Below are positions 32,324 through 44,400 of a stretch of 64,000 nucleotides of DNA, piece after piece. The position numbers and the translations under genes were made by a program. How positions within the stretch are numbered: the first letter of the stretch is position 1; each line of letters opens with the position of its first letter. A model generated the notes under the pieces. It was not told the DNA's origin and did not search any database. It saw nothing but the letters and a program-made list of their open reading frames with translations. The stretch is from Brassica napus (taxonomy: Eukaryota > Streptophyta > Magnoliopsida > Brassicales > Brassicaceae). The stretch covers positions 6,644,652 to 6,708,651 of the forward strand of contig NC_063444.1 in NCBI RefSeq assembly GCF_020379485.1, given 5' to 3'.

Positions 32324-32358
<35 letters not shown>

Positions 32359-34064
32359 ATCATATATTTAATAATGTTTAAGAGAGAAATTAATTTAAAA
32401 TCAAAACATAATTAATCAAATAACCTGATGATGTTGTAGGCTTCTCAGTAGATTTGATGGTCCGATACATCTGAAACATTATATTTGATTACAAGCCTAC
32501 TAATATATATTAATGATAGTTATAAGAATAAGTTATGTCGATCTTGTGACAAAAAAAAAAGGTTATGTCGATCAATACATATACTATGCGCGCATGTATG
32601 TAACTTATTCTATTCACGTGTGTGTATACTTCTCTCTCTATATATGTGTGTGTATGCACGCACACAGAGATGAATAAAGTAAGAAAAAAGAGAGCAGAGT
32701 AAATAAGAAAGCATTTACGATTCATGAAAATGTGCAGCCATACACAGAGATGGGGTATGTGCATGGGTCTACGTGTCTTTTTCTAACCATAGTCAAAATA
32801 TGCAGAAAAGTAATTTATATATTATCACTGAATAGTCATATGCATATACATATATGTGTACATATATGAATCTTGAGAAAGACATATATATCATCATTGA
32901 CGAATTATGCCTTCTTTGTACTTTACTTTTTCTTCAACATCTCTTACTAACAATGTAACATATGAAAGGACCCCCTTTCTCCAAAAAAAAACATATGAAA
33001 GGACTCACTCTTGGTCTCTCGGCTATATCTAGGTTTTGATTCCTTTTCCTATGTTTTGTTGTTGTTAGTTTTAATTGTTTCACCTGCTATATATTTTCTC
33101 TATGGTAGAGACCAAACGATTTATCACAGAAAATGTTTAGTCAATTCATTAATAGTGCAGTGGGTTCGGTTCATTTGCACATACAAATACAATACAACGA
33201 AATCATGTGGTAGATTGTTGTTCTATCTACACATTTTAAAGGTTTAACTAATTAAATTAGACTAACTAGTATACATTGTATAAGCTAGGAACTAATGGAT
33301 AAAATTACCTGTAGATGAGATTTAACATGAGCCAATGTGAGATCTTGAACATCCATCAACTCAAGTACTGATTTTGGAGTGGCTCCTGGATATTATTCAA
33401 AAGCACAAAATCCATAAAAATATAATCATATATTGAGATCCCATACAATAATTAGATAAAAAGGAGAGAGATATATAGTATTCACTAAAAAGGAAAAAAG
33501 AACAGGAAATAGTAAAAAAAGGACAATACTTTCATGACCACCCAATAATTGAACAGCATGAACGAAATGGGCATGGAGGGTCGTCGTCCACCGCATCCTC
33601 GGAGCCCTTACTCCTCGTTTTGCCGTTAATCTTTGCGCCTGCGGCTGAGCTTGACGATGATGACGGTGGTGAAGATTATAACTATAACTAGGGTTTGCGT
33701 GTTGACCGTTGACTTCACTGAAGAAGAAAGGAGGAGTGGGAGAATAGTAGTAGTGGTCAAGGATTTGATTTTGGTGAAGAGGGATTCCTCTTATTGGTCT
33801 CACCATAAAATTCGATCTCAAATCTTGATCTAGAGATTCCATGCGTTCTTGATTATGATCAATCTTGGTGGGTTCATTGTTTGATGTGAATTGGAGGGTG
33901 TGGATGAGATGATCAGAAGCCTTTCTGTCTGAATCTGAGGCTTTACTACCAAAGAGTAATCTCCTTTGGACTTCTTCTTGTTCCTTATAATCTTCTTCTT
34001 CTTGTTCTTCTCTTCTTCTGTTTATCTTCAAGTACAAGTCAGGTTGTGAAGGGAAAAGCTCCAT
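31452..34064 (-). CDS. KAN3: KANADI-type GARP transcription factor, KAN3-like
   Basis: DNA-binding regulator of organ polarity (abaxial identity) in the nucleus. Five exons on the minus strand: 33530-34064, 33309-33385, 32425-32470, 32219-32310 (alternative end 32223) and 31452-31580, giving about 292 residues. The GARP domain spans exons 1-3: KRGVRAPRMRWTTTLHAHFV, then HAVQLLGGHE, RATPKSVLELMDVQDLTLAH and VKSHLQMYRT. The N-terminus has PDLYLKI, resembling the EAR-like motif of KANADIs, and the C-terminus has the family PNLEFTL motif. The usual AAG/GTATGT donor of exon 4 (ending 32223) puts the last exon out of frame, whereas TAT/GTTATG (ending 32219) keeps it. Intron 4 holds a 21-C tract and an intron-3 (AC)15 repeat. 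Synteny with the peroxidase supports KAN3 (At4g17695). Confidence 0.9.
31660..31680. repeat. Poly(C) tract, 21 bases
   Basis: An uninterrupted C run in intron 4 of the KANADI gene, i.e. a G run on the transcribed-sense strand. Confidence 0.9.
32327..32356. repeat. (AC)15 microsatellite
   Basis: Thirty bases of perfect AC repeat in intron 3 of the KANADI gene, close to the exon 4 acceptor at 32311. Confidence 0.95.
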
Positions 34065-34919
34065 AACAAGAGAGAATTGGGAATGAATCAGAGATAATAT
34101 TGATGAATTTGGGGAAAGGGGAGGTGGGTGTAATCTTATTTAATTCAGAAAGTTATTTTTTCTTCCTTAATGAATGTTTGTTCTTGGTGAGAGGAGAAAA
34201 TCAGTTGCAAAGGCTTAGAGAGAGAAATAGAGAGAGATAGAGGTGGCAAAAGGTATGAGGAGAATGATAAGTCTCTTTCGTCTCTGTTCCCTTTGAGAAA
34301 ATGACACTGTGAGAGTCTAATAAAGAAGTTGGGTGAAACATGAATTTTCATTCTATTTTTTCTTCGTATATACAGGAAAATATTAATTTTAGTGGCATAC
34401 TTTGTTACAATGTATATATCATCTATCACATATCAATATTTAATGAGGGTATAACAATAATGTATGAAAATATTCCATTATTTGTGTTCAGATTTACATG
34501 TGAAAATGACACTTAGGTTTGAAACTGAAATATGTGCGTGTTATTATTGTTATTTTTTAAATAATTATTCATGAGAATGAAAAATAAAATGTATCAAATG
34601 CTGATATTTATATAAAAACCCGCACTTAGCTACTTATTTAGTTGTCGATAAAATGGTACAATATAAATGGGAAAAAGCTATTAGGAATTCAAAAAGATGG
34701 AGAGAATTTTTTTTTGGACAAAATAAAAAGATGGAGAGAATAAGTCTCGTCTTTACTTGTTTATTTGTTTTTCTTTCAATTGTTACTTCTCTGAAGTTAG
34801 AGTTTGGAATTATACCGAACATTTCTTGCTTTACCGTATTGTGGCTGGGCCTAAGAATTTATTGATTCTTATAAAACTTGGAAATATTTATTTTCTATTG
34901 TTTGGAGTGAAGTTGATTT
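34065..34919. other. 5' flank of the KANADI gene
   Basis: Contains the presumed 5' UTR with an AGAGAG-rich (minus strand CTCTCT) stretch at 34215-34245 and the promoter region. No other gene was found. A micro-insertion lies at 34691-34741. Confidence 0.5.
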
Positions 34920-35193
34920 TGTTGTGAAACATGAGAATAGAATCAGTATATTTCTGTATTCATAAATATAAGAAACCATTTATATATAGAAAATTACACC
35001 GTCATAGAATAATGGAAAGACTAAAGAAAGAAAATACAAATATGGAAAGAGTACAAATCATAATCTAATAAAGAAAATGCAAGATGCTGATTCTTTCTCT
35101 CTCTCTCTCCTCACGGTCGACTCTCTCTCTCTCTCTAGCATTGGGCCGGTTATGAACCGGGCCGGTTAAGGATCCACAATATGATTTATAACA
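34920..35193 (-). repeat. Copia-D 3' LTR
   Basis: 274 bp, with two CT-rich tracts (about 35095-35110 and 35120-35138) and a GGGCCGGTTATGAACCGGGCCGG palindrome-like section around 35143. Confidence 0.9.
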
Positions 35194-37700
35194 CTCTCCC
35201 TTGGATGCCATAACCATACAGGGATTGTAATACGCTTTAGATGTTGCCTCATTAAAACTTTACCAGGAAAACCCAGTGGGACAAAACCATGGTGAAGGAA
35301 AAAGAGTACAACACGTATTACTCCCCCTGTTCTGAACAACTCGCGGCTGGCCTCATGAACGGCTAAGATCTCCGAATGGTTTGAAGATGTGGCCGCGATC
35401 GTCTGCTTCATGGAACGCCATGATATGGCCGTTCCACCATGTGTGAAAACATAGCATGTCTGTGATCGAGCATTGTGTGGATCCGAAAGATAACCTGCAT
35501 CAGCAAAATCAACTAAACCTTCTTTGTTTTGGTTAGTATAAAATAAACCCAAGTCTTTCGTTCCTTGCAGGTAACGAAGAACATGTTTAATCCTATTCCA
35601 GTGCCTTTGGGTTGGGCAAGAGCTAAATCTAGACAATAGATTCACGGCAAAACATATATTTGGTCGTGTGACTAGCCAGATACATCAAAGCTCCTATGGC
35701 ACTGAGATATGGCACTTCGGGACCAAGGACATCTTCATCGTTCATCTTAGGACGGAACGGATCAGTGTCCAGGCCGAGGGACCTCACGACTATGGGGCTA
35801 GATAATGGGTGAGACTCGGCCATATTAAATCTCTTGAGTACTTTTTCTGTATATGTCATTTGATGCACAAGGATTCCATCATTAATGTACTCAAGCTGTA
35901 ATCCCAAACATAACTTTGTTTTTTCAAGATCTTTCATCTTGAATTCTTTCTTAAGATATTCAACTGTTTGGGAGATTTCTCCAAAGGTTCCTTGGATATT
36001 CAAATCATCAACATACACTGCTATAATCACAAAGCCATGGCCGAATTTCTTTATAAAGATACAAGGGCTGATCGGATCATTCTGGTATCCTTCTCTCTCT
36101 AAGTATTCACTTAGTCTATTGTACCACATTCGGCCTGATTGTTTCAATCCATAAAGTGACTTATTCAACTTTATACAGTGTTGTTCTCGAGTACTCGATT
36201 TGTTTTTCAATTCTATACCCTCTGGTACTCTCATATATATCTCATTATCCAGTGGCCCATATAAGTATGCAGTTACAACATCCATTAACCGCAAGTCTAA
36301 TTTCTCTCTTATAGCCAGACTTATTAGGAATCTAAAAGTAGTAGCATCCACCACAGGGGAGTATGTCTCCTCATAATCTATTCCTGGTCTCTGTGAGAAT
36401 CCTTGTTCAACAAGCCGTGCTTTATATCTAACGACATTACCATGTTCGTTTCTCTTTCTCACAAAGACCCACTTATAGGCGACTGGTTTAACATCATATG
36501 GTGTTCGGACTATTGGTCCAAATACATCTCTTTTCTTTAAAGAGTTTAACTCCACGTTTATACCTTCTTTCCATTTGATCCAATTTGATCGTTGAGTGCA
36601 CTCTAAGATAGACGTGGGTTCATGATCCTCATTATCATCCATGATTTCAAGTGCTACATTGCATGCAAATATATCATCAATGTCGACATTCTTTCTGTTC
36701 CATTGTATCCCAGACAAGACATAATTTATTGAGATCTCATTATTATCAGGGTCTTCAGTACCTTGAAGCTTGGCGTCCCAAGCATCAGTATTAGGTACAT
36801 CAGGTCCGGCCGCATCTAAGGTTTTATGATCGGCCGCGATCGCTATTAGGGTTTTGGGATCGGCCGCGGCTACGACTCGGGATTTCGGTTCGGCCACGGT
36901 CGTGTCTAGGGTTTTAACAACCTCGGTTTCATTCTCTGCACCTTTCTTAGTTTTCCGAGGGTTCTTATCTTTGGAACCTATTGGTCTACCATCTTTCAAA
37001 AGTTGTCTAGACTCTGTAGCAACTTGGTTGTGTCCCTCCTGAACATCAATTTGAATTGGTGCATTAGCAGCTGGTATATATGACTTTGTCACTCTTTTCG
37101 GATCAGCAAAGGAATCTGGCAATTGATTAACTAGCTTTTGTAAATGTATTATCTTTTGGACTTCTAAATCACATTCCTGAGTCTGGGGATCTTGCCAAGA
37201 TAAGGAAGTTTGATTCCATATAATTTCTTTTACCAGCTTACTATTCTCTCCCCCTAATGTTGGATATTCAGATTCATCAAAGTGACAATCCGCATACCTG
37301 GCCTTAAATAAATCACCCGTAGTTGGCTCAAGGTATTTAATAATCGTGGGAGAATTATGTCCAACATATATCCCCATCCTCCTCTAAGGTCCCATCTTTG
37401 TTCTTTGTGGTGGTGCAATTGGCACATAGACGGCACAGCCAAATGTCTTAAGATGGGATATGTCTGGCTCATGACCCGTAGGCAATTGTAATGGGGAATA
37501 TCTATGTTCACTAGACGGTCTTATACGAATCAGTTCGGCCGTGTGCAAGACTGCGTGTCCCCAAGCTGTGGCCGGAAGCTTAGACCTCATAAGCAATGGT
37601 CTGTCTATCATCTGAATTTGTTTTATGAATGATTCGGCCAAGCCGTTCTGTGTATGTACATGTGCCACGGAGTGTTCCATACTTACCCCCATGGACATAC
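35166..37700 (-). pseudogene. Copia-D integrase (partial) to RT and truncated RNase H
   Basis: Starts within the integrase catalytic core (EHSVAHVHTQNGLAES, about 37675-37630), just after a deletion. It continues through GCAVYVP and MGIYVGH (one frame change near 37380), a long linker, RT VAYKWVF and VDVVTAYLYGPLDNEIY (about 36300-36240), the active-site block YVDDLNI (about 36010), a frame change near 35640 and RNase H up to SEILAVHEASRE (about 35350). There it jumps into the noncoding 3' segment, losing the rest of RNase H. Confidence 0.88.
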
Positions 37701-37853
37701 AATAATCATTAAACGCTTGGGACGTGAACTCATAATCAAGACTTTTATATCAAAAACTTTCATTCATTAATCTTTAAATAAGAAAACAAGTTCAAAGCAA
37801 TCAAAACATAGAAAACACAAAGCAAAGAACACAAAGAACATAGATGGCCGAAA

Positions 37854-38874
37854 TCAACTTTGATCTTTTAAACAATCTGAAGTTTCATAATCCATAAGAT
37901 TGTCTCGTTCATGATTAAAATCTTCTTCACCATCTTGATAAGTCATATGAGCTTCAGGATTCTTCCCTTTCAAACTCTCTTGGTAGAGGTCAACGAGATG
38001 TTTGGGAGTCCTACATGTCTTAGCCCAATGATTATCCATACCACATCTATGACAAAACGGATTTGGTCGAGTTTTGTGGCTTAAATGATGTACCACGGCC
38101 TCGGCCATGTCCCGGCCTCCATAGGAGCCACGGCCATATGAGTTGCCTCGGCCTCGACAAAACGAGTTTCGGCCTCGACCACCACGTCCATGCCATTTTC
38201 CACGACCACGGCCGTGTTGGCTATCACTCTGGACATGGTTCGATTCTTTCTTAGGCTCTACGGCCGCATGTGCCTCAGGTAGTGGGGTTGTTCCAGGAGG
38301 TCTCAATTCACTGTTTCTCATCAACAGTTCATTGTTCTGCTCAGCGAGCAAGAGACAAGAGATCATATTAGCATAAGTAGAGAAGCCCTTCTCACGGTAT
38401 TGTTGTTGTAACAACACATTACTTGTGTGGAAGGTGGAAAAGGTTTTCTCAAGCATATCTTTATCCGTTATATCCTCACCAGTCACCACACAGTTTCAAC
38501 TTTGAAACTATTTTAAACAGGGCCGAGTTATACTCGTCCACGGACTTAAAGTCCTGGATTTTGAGATTCCTCCAATCATACATAGCCTTTGGTAATAACA
38601 CCGTTCTCTGGTGATCTTATCTCGTTTTCAACTCTGTCCAAAGGTCTAGAGGATTCTCAATAGTCAAATACTGATCTTTGAGACTCTCAATAAGATGATG
38701 GCGTATAATTAATATAGCACTGTATCTATCTTTCTCACTTGAATTATTGTCCTCGGTGATACATTCACCAAGTCCCTTGGATTTTAAGATGATCTTAGCA
38801 TCAAGTGTCCATTGCAAGTAATTATCTCCAGAGAGATTTAGGGCAGCAAAATCCAAATTGTTGATTTTCGACAT
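37854..38874 (-). pseudogene. Copia-D gag
   Basis: From MSKINNLDFAALNLSGDNYL at 38874: TAA at about 38614-38616 and a frame change near 38490 interrupt it. A Gly/Arg-rich tail (GRGRGKWHGRGGRGRN) and CCHC knuckle CHRCGMDNHWAKTC follow. The frame ends at 37854 with unrelated sequence before integrase resumes at about 37700, so roughly 1 kb containing protease and the integrase start is deleted. Confidence 0.85.
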
Positions 38875-40077
38875 CTGAAATCATACATTTCATAATTTAG
38901 ATTTAAAAGTGTTCAAGCGAATGCAATCAATATGCTCAAGCAATCCGGATTCTAGGTATGATGCAAATAGGTCATTCATATATGATGCATACATGTTCAA
39001 TGTTAGCATTCGGATTCTATATGCAATCAGTTCGTACTATTATGCATGCATGATGCAAACAAGGTGCACGTCTACAATCTTAGCAAACGGTTTCAATGCA
39101 ATCAATACAATGGTCATTCGTTTTAAATCTTAGCAAACGGTTTTCTAAGAGTTCAATGTGTAATTGCAATCAAACAGTCGAGCAATGCATCAATTAGGGT
39201 TCATTCGAGATTGTATGAAAACTATCAATACTAGCCAGATCATTATCAAGACGAGAATGCATAAATCATTTAACCTAGCAAGCGATTTCTATTTCAATTC
39301 AAGCATTCGGTTTTATTCAATCAAACAAGATAGTATTCGATTTTAATTTCAAGACATTAGGGTTATCAAACAATCAATATGACTTCAATTTGAAAACCAT
39401 TCAATCGGTTTTATCAATTCAAACAACCAAATTCAAGAATGAGATTATCAATCCTAGCAATCGATTTCTATGTGATCAAATTCAATACGGTTTTAATTAA
39501 TCAAGGCTAGCATACTATATCCAAACATACAATTTCGATCTCAAAGATTAATTAGGGTTTGGATAAAATCGATTATGCATTAGCTTTAGGGTTTTAATCG
39601 ATTTCATGCATAGCATGCATTATGCATGTATGCGGCTAAGGGTATTAGGAAACGATTTTGATCGTTAGATCAATTGGGGTTTAGGGAATCGAACTTATGA
39701 TTATGAGCTTCGATTTACTCATTGGGGTTTTGATCTATTACCCTAGGGTTTCGATTAGGGTTTAAGGCTTACCTTAACCTTAAGTAGGGTTGAATGGACC
39801 ACCAATGAGATGAGGATCGCGAGCTGAACGTTGAGATTGATACGCGAACAAGCTGAGGTCGTCTAGAGCTGGAACGTATCGCGAGTTGTCCTTGCTGGTA
39901 TCGGGAACGCAAGCTGAAGCTGAGATCGTCTGATCACGAATGGAAACAAGATGAGTATTAGGTTTAGGGTTCGTGATCGGGAGTTCTCAACGGTTAGGGT
40001 TTATCGTCGAGGGGATTATCGATTCGCCGGCTAGGGTTTGTTTAGCTTAGGTTTTTAGAGTAATCGTGCTGATAACG
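38875..40077 (-). other. Copia-D untranslated leader
   Basis: About 1.2 kb between the 5' LTR and gag with no coding frame. It is rich in AATTAGGGTTT/AAACCCTAA-like words and tRNA-type primer site TTATCAGCACGA next to the LTR. Confidence 0.7.
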
Positions 40078-40349
40078 TGTTGTGAAACAAGATAATAGAA
40101 TATGTATATTTCTGTATTCATAAACATAAGGAGCCATTTATATGTAGGGAATTACACCGTCATAAAATAATGGAAAGACTAAAGAAAGGAAATACAAATA
40201 TGGAAAGAGTACAAATCATTATCTAATAAGGAAAATGCAAGATTTCGATTCTTTCTCTCTCTCTCCTCACGGTCGACTCTCTCTCTCTCTAGCATTGGGC
40301 CGATTATGAACCGGACCGGTTATAGACATCCACAATATGATTTATAACA
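40078..40349 (-). repeat. Copia-D 5' LTR
   Basis: 272 bp partner of 34920-35193, followed by target duplication GATTT. Confidence 0.9.
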
Positions 40350-41164
40350 GATTTTAGTTTGTTTACGTGATAAATGCAGGAGCTTAGAAAAATAAAAACT
40401 GGAAACATAATATTACCTTGATTTTTTTTTTTATCTAATCATAAAATTCATGATAGAGGTCCATATATCTCGTCTGTGAATCCAGAATTAGATGATTGAA
40501 AATATCATAATACAATGCAATCCTCTTTCCTAAAAGAGAAGAAACAATCATTGACATAAAAAATACATATACGGACTATAATCTATTCTATTAATTTTTT
40601 TTGTCGACTACCCGTATAAACTAAATCAAGTGGAATCTATTATAGAATAAAATAGAAAATCCATTCTATTAATTTAAAATCCTATTTTTATCTACTATTA
40701 ACAAGTCATAGAAGAATTTGTTAATATGCCACATTTGATTATTTACATTAATAAAAATCAACTATAAATTTGATTCTTTAATTATAACAAAATATATTGA
40801 AAAAAATCTAACAAAATCTTACTTAAAAATTTAAATATTTTTATAAATAACACATTAATTAATTTCTTAAATAGTAATATGATATTATTATAAATAAATG
40901 TCAACTAAAATTTTATATAGAACAGGAAAATAAAAATTATATACTATTTTTATAAATTATATAATTATATTCTATATTATATAAAAATAGAAGTGCTATA
41001 TGAATTAAATATGACAAAATTACATTAAATAGTAAATTAACATATTTTCATTTAAAATTCGTAAACTATATAATATTTTATACAAAAGTAAATTTATTAA
41101 CATAGGGTCACCTTTAATATCTACAACTATATATTATCTTTTTATTTATTTTGAAATTCTCAAC
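40350..41164. other. AT-rich intergenic DNA
   Basis: No coding signal. It ends with TTCTCAAC (41157-41164), the left target duplication of the next element. Confidence 0.6.
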
Positions 41165-42200
41165 TAGGCCTAGGCACGTGTCAAGTACCCGGCATTTTTT
41201 AGGTACTTGTTACCCGACTTTGTTTGTATAGTTGTATTTGTTACATGTATTTGACTTGTTCTGAACGAGTATTCGTTGTTTCAAGTATTCACAAATATTT
41301 TTAATACTTGTAAATTACTTGACTTGGTTTATTACTTGATTTTATCTTTTACTTGACTTGATTTGATACTTGATCTTTTCAATTACTTAACCTATTTTCC
41401 TTGACTACTTGAAGTTAAAACACAGAGTTTTACTTTTACGGCTCTGTATATAAACGTCAGATTTCTGTTTGGCTAAATCAGTTAGTACTAGCCCAATAGT
41501 TTAGTAATGTTGGGTATTGATATTTAAACACACATTCTTTTAGTGGATTTATTGGTTGTTGTATTTTAATAGATTTGAAAATCTGAACTAAATCTAGTGT
41601 TATTGGTTGTATAATTTTTAAATATGTATTAAAATCATGTGTTATTGGTTTAATGATTCATAAAATCTATATCAAATCAAGTGTTATTCAATCGTACGGA
41701 TTTACTAATAAATTTGATGTTATACTGGATTTGAATGAATTTGTTTAGATTTTTTTGTTAAAAATACAAAGCTCAAATCTGAGGGAAAACCTCCGAATTT
41801 GTAAATACTAATCTATTTTTTTTTTTTAAACTGCATATTTTACTTGGATTCATAAATACTACATGGATTTCTAAGTTAATCAAAATATATAAACCAATAA
41901 CATCTATTTAGTTTTGATAGACATATAATATATCAAATTTTAATTAACTAATAAACTAGATACCAAATATTTAATAAAATAAATAATATATAACAAGTAA
42001 AAGAACAAGTAAAAGATACTAAGTAACAAGCCAAGTAGCTAAAAAAAAAAAAATATACTTGTTACTTGACTTGTACTTATGAGTAATAGAATCTGTTTAC
42101 TTGTTACTCGACTTGATTGTAGCAAGTACTTGTTTTTTCAAACCGAGCCGAGTCAAGTAGCAAGTATAAGCCGGGTATCAAGTAATAGTGCTCATGCCTA
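41165..42200 (+). mobile_element. Non-autonomous hAT-like element (1036 bp)
   Basis: Imperfect terminal inverted repeats: TAGGCCTAGGCAC at the left and, reversed from the right, TAGGCATGAGCAC, each followed by a ...CCCGGC block. The flanking 8-bp duplication is TTCTCAAC (41157-41164) versus CTCTCAAC (42201-42208), 7 of 8 matching. Both ends are packed with ACTTG/CAAGT words, resembling subterminal transposase-binding repeats. There is no transposase. The middle (about 41520-41930) may be a nested AT-rich insertion. Confidence 0.7.
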
Positions 42201-42208
42201 CTCTCAAC

Positions 42209-43735
42209 AATATATTGGTTAAAAATGTGCATATACAAAATATAATAGTATATAATAACCTTTAGTTCATATACTATTTAAAAATATGTTATTAGAAAAC
42301 AATAAAATTTTAATAATTCATTAAAAATATTATTGATAAATAAAATTTTAATAGTAAATTTATTTTTATTTTTTTATTTTAATTATAACAAAATATGTTG
42401 AGAAAATTTAGAAAATATTAACAAAATTTAAATATTTTAATAAAACAATACATAAATGTGGTAACAAAAACAAATTCAAAATTCATGTAATCTTCCAAAC
42501 TCAAAAAGGTAGTATAATTTTCTAAAGTTTTCTTGACAAAATATAAAATTTTGAAAATAAATATTCAAATTCAAAATGATGATATTTCAAATTTTACAAA
42601 AGATATAATTATAGATAATAAAGAATAACTTTTTGAAATGCACCACGAAAAAACAAACTATATATGTTGTAAAAATTAAAGCAATCTAATCTTTTGAAAT
42701 ATTAATTAAGAAAATGAAAACTTAATATCATAACATCCAAAAAATATCATGTATTAATAAAATTTACTAAAATAATATGATAGATGCTACTATGTATTAA
42801 CTTTACTAAAATATTAGGGCTTTATTTAAACAAAATAGTGTTGTACTTATAAATCCCGTAAATTACTAAAATTATATATGTTAAAGCATTTTTTAAATAC
42901 AACATGTAAATGATTATCTTAAACATATTTCATTCTATATTTTAAATAAATAAAATTTAAAAATGTATTATATATAAAATGTATAAACTAAGGAAAAAAA
43001 TATTTTGAAAGAGAATCTCTATTTGATTATTTCAGGTTGTTATTTTATTGTACCTAATTCGAAAATATATTAGTAAGTAATAAAAATTAGTAACAAAGTA
43101 AAATATATTAAACAAATCACTACATATTAATAGTGCTGAATATGAAATATAAATAATAATATTATAGAGTTACACAATAAATAATACTAAAATTGAAATT
43201 ATATATTTAAAACATTTTTAATAATATCAAATACATTTATAAAATGAAAAATATCTGCACGGACATGCGGGTTAAAATCTAATTTTTATTAAAATCGTGT
43301 ATTTATATTGTTATCATGTTTCTAGGGGAATGATGATCTTTAACATACATATTAATTCTGAAATATCTTTCATTTCTGTGTGCAAGTAAAAAGGTTAGTA
43401 TTTGTTGGGCCGGATATACTGTTCATGAAAGATAAATTTTATTAAAAGTTGACATCTAAGAGGTGTAGGGACCAAAAACCCCTGCAGTACCACTATGCTT
43501 TTTAAGTTTAGAAGTTTTTTACTTTTTTCATATTAAGATATTTTTCTAAACACGAAAATAAATTAAGTTTTGAGACTTCTATAAACAAGGGTTTAGGGAA
43601 TTGTAATTTTATTCATTCACATAATCAATATGTAAATCCTAAACGGGTATTTACCTCAATTATTTTAGTTTTTTTTTCAAACTTAATTCGCATTTGTTCA
43701 CAACAATCAATTTTTTCGCAAACTGGAGTTAAAAA
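42209..43735. other. Very AT-rich intergenic DNA
   Basis: No gene, RNA or element was recognised. Confidence 0.6.
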
Positions 43736-44400
43736 GTACAACTATCAACTAAGTAATATTCAGTTTCCTCTCCGAGATGCAGTTATCAAGGCAAGACTAT
43801 AACTCTTGTTTCTCGATGTCGGCGACGGCGTAGCTTGCCAACATCGCCTATGATATTTGTCAATCAAGTTCTTCTCCAATTGTTATCTCTATTTTGGCTC
43901 ACATGCTACTCTTTTTGAAATATCTGATTTGTATCTCTACTCTTCCAGTCGAGTTAGCATGGTAAACTGTAGTTGTTGTCTGCTCCTCTCTGGATTTTGG
44001 ATCTCCGGCTTGACTCCCCATTATTATCTCTTCTTTTCTAATTCCATTATGCCTCACAAAAGCTTGCGTTCTGTCTCGCTGGTCTTCCCCATGATGACCA
44101 CTCACCATTGCTTACCGTCGTCGTGTCTCGGTAGATCTGTCAGTATTGCCGTTGGTTTTAAGTTCATTTTTAGTGTGTTCTTCCGAACATCTGCTCTAGG
44201 ATTTCAAGTGGAGTTCACCAGGTCTTTTCTTTCTTTTGCCATTTTTGCCATTTTTACCATTCTTCATATCATAATGTTTTTCTTTTATCGCTTTGTCGTT
44301 ATGTATCTCTGGTTGTACTCATGTATCTCTGGTTGTACTCCTCTAAACTTTTAAAACCTTTCATTTTAATATAAGAACTAACATGATGGATAGGAATTTT
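43736..44400 (+). other. Non-AT-rich island of unknown origin, retroposon-like
   Basis: About 650 bp of clearly more balanced composition in an AT-rich desert. A 165-codon open frame (43857-44354) exists but its Phe/Ser/Cys-rich product resembles no family I know. A 20-bp unit (ATGTATCTCTGGTTGTACTC) is tandemly duplicated at about 44299-44340, near a TTTTAATATAA end. It could be a truncated LINE or other retroposon; this is not established. Confidence 0.25.

Larger units (their letters stand above)
34920..40349 (-). mobile_element. Copia-D: decayed Ty1/copia element with internal deletions
   Basis: LTRs at 34920-35193 and 40078-40349 (TGTTGTGAAAC to TTATAACA) are flanked by an exact target duplication GATTT at 34915-34919 and 40350-40354. 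Coding is on the minus strand. The LTRs differ at roughly 7 percent of sites. It is only 5.4 kb long because protease, the integrase N-terminus and most of RNase H are missing. Primer site TTATCAGCACGA (about 40064-40075) and polypurine tract CCAAGGGAGAG (about 35194-35204) match Copia-B. Confidence 0.93.

Noticed and set aside
33426..33529. Continuation of the KANADI exon 1 frame past the GARP N-terminal half
   Set aside because: The residues after GHE are hydrophobic and unrelated to GARP, while the donor GTATTG at 33529 and exon 2 at 33385 restore the conserved domain. It is intron read-through.
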